In this document: in pieces, positions 1 through 7,690 of the stretch
Layout: each line of letters opens with the position of its first letter
Numbering within the stretch: the first letter of the stretch is position 1
Origin: Euperipatoides rowelli
Lineage: Eukaryota; Onychophora; Udeonychophora; Euonychophora; Peripatopsidae
Assembly: GCA_003024985.2 (NCBI GenBank)
Contig: PXIH01S0024471.1
Strand: one strand, 5' to 3'
DNA length: 12,014 nt
Program-made: the position numbers and the translations under genes
Notes under the pieces: model-generated
Databases searched by the model: none
What the model was told of the DNA's origin: nothing
Seen by the model: the letters and a program-made list of their open reading frames with translations, nothing else

Positions 1-1107
1 AAAGTTTTTTTTATAGTTTAATATGTCTTTAATAAGTTTCTGTAGGTTTTTTTTCCTAAAAATAACTTTAAAGTTTACAATTTTAAAGATTTCCAAAATC
101 GGCAAAAATTAAAAAAAAAAAAAATAGCCGTAGACCACCATGTTAATTTTCTCACCGGAGGGCGTTCTAATTAAAGTTATGTAAATTTTCTACTATAATT
201 AGTTATAATTAGATGTTGAAAAAAAAAATAAACCTTCTAACCCACCTAGAACCAGAAATATGGTCGTCAAACATCACATTAGTTTTCAGCTGAAAAGTTA
301 TCAACTTCAGCAATACTAGGTTACCAATAAGATGAGAGAATATCAAATTTATCTACTTCCGAAAATGTTTATAAGAATTTAATGTTTATTGGATGTCTAT
401 TGAATAGAATCACATGTCATATGACCTTCTAGCTTTTGATTTGTGGATACTGGAAAGGAATTTCTGACAGATAAGGACTCCTCCCACAAACACTTTAATA
501 AACATCTTAGAACATGGTTACTAAAATATTCGTTAAAAAAAAAATATTAATAATTTTTACAATTTAAATGCTTGACAATGTTTATGAATTCATGAGGCAT
601 GTAAATTTGAAATGGGGCATGTTGACTTCTTAATCAACATGCCCTCAAGTCATGTTCTTTTTTGTGCACTATTTCGAACCTTGATATAATGTATACAGTA
701 TATACATACTATGGAATCTACCATATAGCCTTGTAATGATAATGACAGCGATATTGATTAATAATAATAGCCTAATAGAGATAAATTAGTTGATTAATAG
801 AAATATGAAAAGCTTATTTTATTCACACCCTTTTATTCAATTTCCTAGCTTACTTCACAAACAGAGATAGGAATTCGTTAAAAATGAATATTAGCCTAAA
901 ACAATTCAGGGCTTTAGGAATGAAAAGCTATAACAATCCATATCCTTAGGGTCCCTTTCCTAGCAAACTACTCTGTGTGTATTAATTTGTCCTATTTTGT
1001 GATTATATTTCAAACAAAATATAAAAGCGATTGCACATACTTTATTTGTTGGACTTTTGCATCAATAATATTGTAACAAATGTTATTTTTATTTCATTTT
1101 CTTGTTA
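1..1107. other. AT-rich non-coding stretch, no gene seen
   Basis: This stretch has frequent A and T runs and no open frame of useful length. I see a 14-bp perfect palindrome centred on a PvuII-type core at 283-296 and a perfect 11-bp hairpin at 615-644, which is listed separately. TAGCCTA words occur near 768 and 892. No transposon ends, exon signals or RNA gene were recognised. Confidence 0.6.
615..644. repeat. Perfect 11-bp inverted repeat (hairpin, 8-nt loop)
   Basis: GGGCATGTTGA at 615-625 is the exact reverse complement of TCAACATGCCC at 634-644, leaving the loop CTTCTTAA. The arms have about half G+C, well above their surroundings, so the hairpin stands out. No T-run follows that would make it a terminator, and no flanking duplication was found. 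It could be a relic of a small inverted-repeat element or chance. Confidence 0.55.
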
Positions 1108-1115
1108 GTCTAGAT
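1108..1115. repeat. Left 8-bp target site duplication of the hAT element
   Basis: GTCTAGAT abuts the CAGGG terminus and is repeated exactly after the right end. An intact pair implies the element has not excised and that the insertion is not very old, although the ends have diverged slightly from each other. Confidence 0.9.
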
Positions 1116-1529
1116 CAGGGTTCTTCAACGTGGTCTGTAGCACCCACCAGTGGGTGTTTTAAGAATTTTGGTGGGCGGTAACGAATTTACTAAAAAAAAA
1201 AAAAAAAGCTCATCAAATCCAACAAGAAGTCAACAAAATGTCCAGTCAATTAGTAAAAAAAAGGCTTATTAAATCCGACAAGAGATCAACATAGTGTCCA
1301 GTCAACTTTAAAAAAAAAGCTTATCAAATATGACAAGAGATCAACAAAGTGTCCAGTCAACTTTAAAAAAAACAAGCTTATCAAATCCGACAAGAGGCCA
1401 ACAAGGTGTCCAGTTCATTTTAAAAAAAAGCTTATCAAATCTGACAAGAGTTTGAGGTGGTAGTGGCATATTGCTATCTCTCCAAATTATGTTAAAATGG
1501 GCGGTAAATGAAAAAGATTGAGAACCCTG
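1116..1529. mobile_element. Non-autonomous hAT transposon (MITE-like), 414 bp
   Basis: The left end reads CAGGGTTCTTCAAC and the right end, reverse-complemented, reads CAGGGTTCTCAAT, so the terminal inverted repeats agree over about 13 positions. Both ends are flanked directly by the identical 8-bp sequence GTCTAGAT (1108-1115 and 1530-1537). This is the target duplication length of hAT elements, and it has the central TA of the Buster group and the T2/A7 of the Ac group. CAG-GGTTCT-CAA ends are typical of animal Charlie/Buster-like hATs. The direct word TGGGCGGTAA lies near both ends (1172-1181 and 1498-1507), a plausible subterminal site. A 7-bp hairpin (CACCCAC/GTGGGTG) sits at 1141-1156. 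There is no transposase reading frame, so mobility would have needed a transposase from elsewhere. Most of the interior is a tandem array. Confidence 0.93.
1192..1450. repeat. ~55-bp tandem array inside the hAT element, about 4.5 copies
   Basis: Each unit is an A-run, then a GCTTATCAAATCC-like word, GACAAGAGATCAACA, GTGTCCAGTCAA and a TTTA lead into the next A-run. The GCT anchors fall at 1208, 1264, 1319, 1376 and 1430, giving periods of 56, 55, 57 and 54. Most length variation is in the A-run. The last copy breaks off after GACAAGAG at about 1450. The array fills some 60% of the transposon, so it either expanded after insertion or travels with the element. Confidence 0.9.
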
Positions 1530-1537
1530 GTCTAGAT
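1530..1537. repeat. Right 8-bp target site duplication of the hAT element
   Basis: GTCTAGAT follows the right terminus GAGAACCCTG without a gap and matches the left copy at all eight positions. Confidence 0.9.
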
Positions 1538-3365
1538 CTTCGTATGGATTCTTCTAGCCAGCTTCATCCGTTGGTTGCAGTAAAGGCTTTATGGCCGGCT
1601 TTCATTTACGATTGATGGATTAGGCGGTTATTTCTTACCCAAACTAAAAATTATGCAAATATCCTTAATATATTCATTTTAATACGTTTGTTTGTATATG
1701 AGATTACTCACATTTTGTTTTGCATTCACCTGGCAGCAAGCCATTTTTGTTCTTATTTTATGGAATAAAACCATCTGTTTATTTTAATTTATCAGTATTT
1801 TGTCTTTGTTCCACAGCAATTGACTTGACATTTCGCTGCCATTTCCCTTTGGACAAGACAACGACTAATTTATTACAATATATATTTCACTTGGTAAATG
1901 TGTGCAGCATAACACTTAGTTGGGTGCAGCGACATCTAACATATTTTTTATAAGCTGTTTCGCTCAGCAATTACAATCTAATGGGGGAAAAAAAACTATA
2001 TGTTCTACTATAAATTACAATAATGGTGTTTTACCATTAAAGGAATAAATATTAAATAATTTGATATTTTTTAAAATTAAAATGCTTTATTTTTTTATGA
2101 TTTCCAGTTTAAAATTTTTTTTTTTTTTTTAAAAAATCATAATTTAATATAAAAGTATACAATGCCTATCAATTAATTACAATTAGTGTTTTACTATTCT
2201 AATGCTTTAATTTTAAGAGTGGAACATTGACACTTTTTTTTTAATTTATCATGCTGCCTAATTTCAATTTGTTCACCCAAACATGAAATACCAATATATT
2301 CCAGGTAAACCGAAGTGGAGACAAACTAGAGTATTTGGCCTTTTCTCCATGGACAATTATTTCAGCTATGTCTGATTGTGCATTCAAATGATGATTTTAT
2401 TTCTGTCTGGGACTGGTTAGTTAAATTTAAGGCATGTGAACACAACTCCATCTTAAATGTGGATTATTTAATTATTATACGACTAGTTTAAAGCCCATCA
2501 AAATGATGGAAGAAATAAGAGTATGATGATGTTGGACTTTTTTGGTAAGGGTTAAATTCTGCACATCATTTATCCATGTGCAAGGTTTGTGAAATTCTCC
2601 AGTTACCTCAATGCAAAATGCCTTGAGGTAAGCCGCTTGTTCACGGCAATTTTTAATGCTCAAGGCAAAAAAAAAAAAAAAACTTAACACATTGAAATTT
2701 TTACCTGATTTCGGATTCACTATCATTGTCAACTTTTTGATTTAGGCATACCAGCTGAATTTTACCATTTTAAAAATGAAAAATATGCCATAGAGAATGT
2801 ATTTGATAACACTAGGATGAAGTGCAAGGGTTTAAGAATTTGAAAAAAAAAAAATACAGACACGAAGTTTTAGTTTAGGAGCCCAACTTTCAAAATCGCT
2901 TTCAAGTTATTTTTTTTTTTTTTAGGAATGCTAGCTATAGCTCCTGCATTTATTTTTCCTAAAAAAGGTACACAAAAAATGTAAATAACCTGGAAGGAGC
3001 GCTCTAATACTTAGTCTGCATTTTTAGCTCGAAGTCAAACATCTGAAAAATTTAAATAAATATTTACTTTAATAAAAAATAGGCTTACCATTTATATATT
3101 TGTAAAATTTAATATATTCATATTTTTTTTTAAAAAAAATCACATTTTCCAAATGTAGTTCCTAAACCTTAGGCATTCAAACAGATAAAGAAAAAACAAA
3201 TGGGTGTTAAATAATCTTTCCTGTACAAGTTAATAAAAGGTCAACCACTATTGTAATTACATGTGTATATACTGTAACTCCTCTCGTTTTTCTATTTCTT
3301 TTTTATTAATCCAGTTATACAGTGTAGGTTATAATTTTTACAATCTAGATATATTTCATATTTAA
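1538..3365. other. AT-rich non-coding stretch, no confirmed gene
   Basis: This interval holds an exon-like segment (1817-1893), a 7-bp hairpin TAATGGT/ACCATTA at 2021-2039, and a weak direct repeat: the word pattern around 2014-2095 recurs in degraded form around 2177-2215 (ATTACAAT, GTTTTAC, AATGCTTTA). The part at about 2283-2470 is less AT-rich than its surroundings, and a 30-codon ATG-to-TGA frame lies at 2283-2375, but I recognise no protein family there. Long T and A runs at 2107-2135, 2668-2682 and 2911-2924 are simple homopolymers. Confidence 0.5.
1817..1893 (+). other. Exon-like segment (hypothetical internal exon, unverified)
   Basis: A pyrimidine-rich tract ending TTTGTTCCACAG (1805-1816) looks like a good splice acceptor, and TTG/GTAAAT at 1893-1894 looks like a good donor. 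The 77-nt interval has one frame open throughout (from 1819, 25 codons) that ends exactly at the donor in phase 0; the other two frames stop within four codons. The open frame lies inside a longer 77-codon frame at 1720-1953. I do not recognise the encoded peptide. AT-rich animal DNA often produces such signals by chance, and no neighbouring exon was found, so this is a pointer and not a gene call. Confidence 0.15.
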
Positions 3366-3628
3366 TTTATATATCTTGACGATAGACAATTTGGTTGCCT
3401 TCCAGTAGGTCATCACTCCACTACCTCATCTTATATATACACAAAATTCTACAAATTAAAGATAAAAATATTGACACCCCTTTCACGTTAATTTCCAACT
3501 TTTCAAAAGCATATGACAACCTGGACCACAACATCTTCATAAAAGAATTAATCAATAAAAGAATGTCATATGATCTAATAAAAAGAGGAATTACTGTAGA
3601 CATATACGGTATATTTCTTTCTGGTTAA
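3366..3628 (+). pseudogene. LINE reverse transcriptase fragment, frameshifted
   Basis: A short frame at 3366-3404 encodes a block ending LDDRQFGCLP. One base later in phase, 3407-3625 continues with RSSLHYL and then the motif-A-like segment NFSKAYDNLDHNIFIKEL, ending at TAA 3626-3628. The QFG block, the R-S-S/T segment and the FSKAYD..DH segment follow the order of non-LTR retrotransposon reverse transcriptases of the CR1/L2/Jockey type. A single-base deletion at about 3404-3407 separates the two frames. In these enzymes the residue before FSKAFD is the first catalytic Asp; here codon 3497-3499 is AAC (Asn), so the site is mutated. The GVPQGS and YADD regions are not convincingly present downstream, although a weak VVPLICII-like string follows the stop. 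No endonuclease domain or poly-A end is visible. It is a dead 5'- and 3'-truncated copy. Confidence 0.8.
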
Positions 3629-3750
3629 TGTGAGGTCTCATGTGCTGCAAGTGTGGTCCCACTCATTTGTATAATATGCATTATTTTGCTTGAGGTGTGA
3701 AAGCCTTGCGTGTGAAGCGTGGTAATTAAAATGCAGTACTAGAAGTTTGT

Positions 3751-3856
3751 GAGGTGTCTGAAACATCTGAAATGTATTCTCAACTAGGCACTTCAAACAG
3801 ATATTTGAAACGCAATGTCTGAAATGTGACGTCTGAAACGTGACATCTCAAATGCA
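3751..3856. repeat. Degenerate short repeats of a GTCTGAAAyGTGA-type word
   Basis: The word appears as GTGTCTGAAACATC (3754), ATCTGAAATGT (3765), ATGTCTGAAATGTGAC (about 3815), GTCTGAAACGTGAC (3831) and CATCTCAAATGC (3844). The last copies are nearly head to tail with a period of about 15, while earlier ones are broken up. This looks like a decayed minisatellite just downstream of the LINE remnant. No coding sense was found. Confidence 0.55.
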
Positions 3857-4985
3857 AGTACGATCCACTTTTAAAATGGGCACAAATTTAAGCCGTTGCC
3901 TTTTTTTTTTTTATATAAAAATAAAATATGATATATTAAAAACTTTTCAGACATTATTTGAGTAACATTTTTTTTTCTTCTACTTCTTTTTCATCTTTTA
4001 AAAACTCTAGAGATTTGTTTAAGAAAGTTTATCTTTATGTTTTTTCACAACATTACAAAATATTGAAATAAATCTGCTCCCTATTTTTTGTGTTGTTGAT
4101 ATTGTTTTTATGTGTATTTAAATATAAAAGAATTTATTTGCTAAAGTTCTTTTGGGATTGATGAAAAACCAACATTTTTTTAAATTAAACAATTACTAAA
4201 TGTTGGGTAACAGCTTTGAAGATGCAGACTTCAAAACAGAGTTTTTGAATCATTAATTAAACAAACAAAACCTTCATGCTAAACTGTTTATAATTTCCTT
4301 TGACAAGCTAAATAGACTTGAGAAGATTTGAAAAGTTTTCTCTTTTATTCTGCTTATATACTGGATATTATACTCTATTTACTTTATTGAAAAGCTATTA
4401 ACATGTAAATTCAATTATATTGTTTAAAAAGATTTTCTTCGCAGCTTATCAACTTCAAACGGTTTTTCCAACAAAGGATTGTGTATCCACCTAAAGTGTC
4501 TTTCTCTAACCTGTAAATCTGAGAACAAAAGCAATTTATTGTGGATGATTGATAGACTGATAATGGGGTTCGTCCCTGAAGCTGTTGGCTGATGAAAAAG
4601 AACTGTCATTGATATTAAAATCAATAGCTGCAGCCATAAGACTCTGGCTAGCTTTAGATAAATGCTAATGTTCAACAGAACAAAAAGAATGAAAATAGCG
4701 GTCAGTGAAAGAAAAAGGAAAAAAAGAACTTCCATCTATCAGACGGTTAATAAATTTCATTTCCTCTTGTCTTCTGATAAAAATTGAACAGAAATGCATA
4801 AAAGTGCGGCATAAAGGCAGGCTTTTTTTTAATCTTCAATAGTGATAAGAAAGGTAAACGGCATTTAATATTAAAGCTGTTATTTCAACTATATTCTTTA
4901 AATGACGTATTGCTGAAATGCAAGACAGATATAAAGTAGGTCTATTTTTTCTCATATACAGGGCCGCAGTGGGGTCAAAGCTGCT
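3857..4985. other. AT-rich non-coding stretch, no confirmed gene
   Basis: Contents are homopolymer-rich DNA, a 7-bp hairpin TTTGAAG/CTTCAAA at 4215-4235, and a second weak exon-like interval on the plus strand at 4445-4512 (acceptor TTTTCTTCGCAG, donor CT/GTAAAT, open in two frames). A minus-strand open frame of 103 codons spans 4424-4735. Its hydrophobic first half simply reflects the A-rich plus strand, and I recognise no family in it. Confidence 0.45.
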
Positions 4986-5330
4986 GAGCCCTGGTACTTT
5001 TTTTCTTTTTTAAAAAATGAAAAAAGTATGTATTATTTTTTTAAAGGCTAAAAAATAATTATTGATATAACTCTGAATTAAAAATACTCTTTATCGATTC
5101 TTCAAATGTTTTCTATCAATGCTATTTTCAACTTTGTCAATTTACTTTTTTATTTTGCCTAAAAAAATATGTTTAATTCATCAAATTTTCTTATTTTCTT
5201 ATAAAATGTGTGAAAATCTAAGTTTATACAATGTTAGAAAATACCAATTACGTCATCTATTACATCATCTTAAATAGAAATCAAAGCAAACATTAGGCCT
5301 ATGTATGTAATTTTTTTAGAGCAGAGCACG
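4986..5330 (+). repeat. Left arm of a large inverted-repeat pair (dispersed repeat family)
   Basis: Blocks in this arm recur in reverse complement at 6394-6656. Positions 5260-5286 match 6433-6459 at all 27 bases. Positions 5113-5136 match 6516-6539 at 22 of 24. The TTTAATTC..TCAAATTTTCTTATTT block (5172-5196) matches near 6487-6515. A GAGCCCTGG word at 4986-4994 corresponds to CCAGGAGCTC at 6652-6661 at a similar distance. This arm has two extra segments relative to the right arm: about 35 bp after 5136 and about 40 bp after 5221. The block order is the same, which supports common descent. It may be a terminal repeat of a non-autonomous transposon or one of two separate insertions. Confidence 0.75.
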
Positions 5331-6270
5331 TAGAATGAGCCATAATGTCACAGAGAACATTCCAAACACATCAGAGTTCGAAATAATTAACATTCGCATT
5401 CTCGGTTTTCAGAGCACTTTCAAGATAGCTGAAGTCATCATGTAGATGAAAAACAACAGTAGGCTATATAGTTTGCTGTTGTTTTATTTATCTATAATAA
5501 AGAGTACCATAGTAGAAACTTTATTGATCTACAGTATATTATTGCCATTCCAAATCTTTTGATGTAGATCATGAATTGTTTTTTTTAATTCACAAATAAA
5601 TAAAAAAGGTACTAGTCATATAAATTTCAATAATGCTAAAAATACAATAGATAAATTTCCCTACCTTTTCATTTTGAGCTCAAGGATTCTTTAAATTAAA
5701 TCTTAGATTTTTATATTACACATATTAACAATATGATTTAGATTAACATTTCAGTAATAAATAAATATAATGAAGATCCTGAAAGGCCTGAATTTGATAA
5801 TCCTAAATCATACCAGAAATTCCATTCCTTTGATATTATTGTGAAAGAATAACTCTTTTTGAAATTCTGAAAAAGAATAATTATTTTGTTTAATTATAGT
5901 TACTAGTATACACCGTCCTAATAATATAGCCTACATCATTAAATGAAGTAGGCTATAATAAAAGGCAGCAAGTCGGGGTTTTTTTTTAAGTGTGATATTT
6001 GATTTGTTGATTACAGGGCAGACCATACAGCATAACATATATTTTTTATTCATAACGTCACTGATAAAAGCATGATAAGAAAGAAGAAGAAAAAACAGTT
6101 TAGTATTTTCATTCGATCCGAACTATTATTTTCTCACTTGCACATGAATTTGAACGTCTAAATAATTTAGAGATGAATAAGAATTTGTGAATTTGCAAGT
6201 TTAATTGTAGATCAGGATTTCAATGCAATCGTTGGACACCATTTTATTTCTCTGAATCTCTATGTTTTTT
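5331..6270. other. Interior between the inverted arms, non-coding
   Basis: About 0.9 kb between the two arms holds no open frame of note and no transposase motif. It contains a strong hairpin at 5925-5957 and an isolated AATTAACAT word at 5385-5393, the same word that ends the 22-bp units beside the right arm. TAGGCTA-type words occur near 5461, 5928 and 5950. If the arms are transposon ends, this is the cargo-free interior. Confidence 0.5.
5925..5957. repeat. 33-nt near-perfect hairpin
   Basis: TATAGCCTAC (5925-5934) pairs with GTAGGCTATA (5948-5957) over 10 bp. After a single A/A mismatch, TCAT (5936-5939) pairs with ATGA (5943-5946), leaving a 3-nt loop. Fourteen of 15 stem positions pair. 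The stem core is the TAGGCTA word that recurs elsewhere in the window, so the hairpin may come from two copies of that word in opposite orientation. It is far shorter than a typical microRNA precursor. Confidence 0.65.
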
Positions 6271-6310
6271 CTCAGGGAAATCAGAGAAAGCCCTGAGCAT
6301 GCTCTGATTT
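6271..6310. repeat. Two interleaved inverted repeats (pseudoknot-like order)
   Basis: CTCAGGG (6271-6277) is complementary to CCCTGAG (6291-6297), and AAATCAGAG (6278-6286) is complementary to CTCTGATTT (6302-6310). The arms alternate as A, B, A', B' with 4-nt spacers AAAG and CATG. A perfect 10-bp palindrome GAGCATGCTC (6295-6304) straddles the junction. With no linker between the first arms of the two stems, both stems could probably not form fully together. The pattern may also arise from repeated CTCAGAG-type words. Confidence 0.6.
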
Positions 6311-6414
6311 AATTAACATCTGGAGAGCTTCATGCTTAGAGTTAATTAACATCCGACTTTTCTGGATTTAGAGCGAGGTGTGATGCTCAGAGTGTGCTCA
6401 GAGAAAATTAACAT
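6298..6414. repeat. Three 22-bp units ending AATTAACAT beside the right arm
   Basis: Units lie at 6298-6319, 6331-6352 and 6393-6414, and each has the shape catGCTcaGAgttAATTAACAT. A half unit, ATGCTCAGAG, lies at 6383-6392. They are separated by unrelated DNA of 11 and 40 bp. The last unit overlaps the inner edge of the right inverted arm. Repeated subterminal words of this kind are often transposase binding sites, which fits a transposon reading but is inference. Confidence 0.6.
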
Positions 6415-6656
6415 ACAAAGCCTATGTGTTTACTTTGATTTCTATTTAAGATGATGTAATTAGATTTTAACACCTTTTTTTTAATGAAATAAGAAAATTT
6501 GATTGAGGAATTAAACAAAGTTGGAAATAACATTGATAGTAAACTTTAAATCAATGAGTAGCATGTTTTTTTTTTATCTGATAAAATTCTGTAGTGTGCA
6601 TATTACAAAAGAGCACAAAACACTTAAATATTTATTAATAAGCATTTGTTTCCAGG
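6394..6656 (-). repeat. Right arm of the large inverted-repeat pair
   Basis: Read on the minus strand, this segment carries the same ordered blocks as the left arm: CCTGG at 6652-6656, the block at 6516-6539, the TTTAATTC block near 6487-6515, the 27-base identical block at 6433-6459, then TAGGC, GTATGT, AATTTT and GAGCA words out to about 6394. It lacks the two segments present only in the left arm. The segment just right of 6656, about 75 bp, is noticeably richer in G+C and may belong to the same repeat's outer end. Confidence 0.75.
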
Positions 6657-7244
6657 AGCTCCGTCACTGGTCGCTGTTGGAGAGCACTCCCAAACCTGGA
6701 AGTTTACACCCTTCCTGTGTACTGATATAGTGTTTTGGGTGTCATGGTACTGGACGGAACAACTGCTCATATTCAACACATTTGTGGTTCTAATCTAGGA
6801 AAGAGCTTTAACCATTTCAAAAATGCATTTAGTGTAAGGAAATAATTTTGCTCCATACAAAAATAACGCACAACATTAATGCTGATTGCTGAGTGCAACT
6901 TCTATTTGAGAAAANCAGTGGATGTTATAAAAAAGATCTAAGTCGGGAGTACAACCATTTCTATGTCTTCCATATTGATAAATCTGAAAATGGGTTGATT
7001 TGACTCAACTCAGCACTTAGGCTACTCGCATTTTCCATGAGGAAGAAAATATCTTAGAAGATCAGCATGTGTTTCATTTCAAGATAAAAGATCACAGAAA
7101 ATTCTGTAAAAAGTGTATATAAGTCAAACTTGCACATACTCCGCAGAAAGGATTAACCTCTTCATTGAGGAGTTGTTATTTCCTCTTCCTTGATAACTAT
7201 ATGTGTGTGTGTATCAGCGTGTGATCGAATTCATTGGAGACATA
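6657..7244. other. Non-coding stretch with a G+C-richer patch at 6657-6730
   Basis: TTTGTTTCCAG at 6646-6656 resembles a splice acceptor and is followed by about 24 open codons to TAG 6728-6730. However, this position corresponds to the outer end of the right inverted arm, so a repeat origin is more likely than an exon. The rest contains one N (6915), a short TG run at 7202-7211 and nothing else I can name. Confidence 0.45.
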
Positions 7245-7687
7245 TTTCTTTCACTCATACATTGGCAGCATCTTTGCTCTTTACATGAGACATTACAATA
7301 AAGCCATCAATCAATCACTATTCTTATCTTTCTAATGCTAATAAGACTTGGACATTTCTTTCACTCAAACAATGGCAATATATTTGTACTTCACATAATA
7401 TTACATAAAACCATCAGCACATTATCATCTCCATTCTTATCTTTCTAATGCTAAACAGACATGATATTTTCTTTCATTCGCACATTGACAACATCACTGT
7501 AATTTATATAATACCATAAAGCTATCTACACATTGTCAATCTTAATTCTTATCTTTCTAATGCTAAGCAGACATGATCTTTTCTTTCACTCATACATTGC
7601 AACATCATTGTACTTTAAATTAATATTACAATAAAGCCAACAGCACATTATCAATCTCCATTCTTATTTTTCTAATGCTAAGTTGAC
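7245..7687. repeat. Tandem array of four ~112-bp units
   Basis: Units start with TTTCTTTCACTC at 7245, 7355, 7468 and 7580, giving periods of 110, 113 and 112. Each then carries ACATTGGCA-like, CATCATTGTACTT, ATTACAATAAAGCC, CAGCACATTATCAAT and TTCTTATCTTTCTAATGCTAA blocks. The copies differ by scattered substitutions and small indels. Unit length and divergence suggest an old satellite-like expansion. There are no unique spacers between short identical repeats, so it is not a CRISPR array. No reading frame is conserved between units. Confidence 0.9.
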
Positions 7688-7690
7688 GAA

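Noticed and set aside
2014-2215. Weak direct repeat around ATTACAAT..GTTTTAC..AATGCTTTA
   Set aside because: The matches are short AT-rich words with indels and are hard to separate from chance.
2475-2732. 85-codon minus-strand open frame
   Set aside because: It contains a Phe run from a poly-A tract and shows no family resemblance.
4445-4512. Second exon-like interval with acceptor and donor signals
   Set aside because: It is open in two frames, encodes no recognisable peptide, and its splice-like words are expected by chance in this composition.
4424-4735. 103-codon minus-strand open frame with a hydrophobic N-terminus
   Set aside because: The Leu/Phe/Ile-rich half comes from an A-rich plus strand. 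I recognise no domain, and nothing around it suggests a gene.
6657-6730. Possible last exon after TTTGTTTCCAG
   Set aside because: It sits at the position expected for the outer end of the right inverted arm, so its composition is better explained by the repeat.
7245-7687. Possible CRISPR array
   Set aside because: The units are whole ~112-bp tandem copies with no unique spacers, in animal-type DNA.
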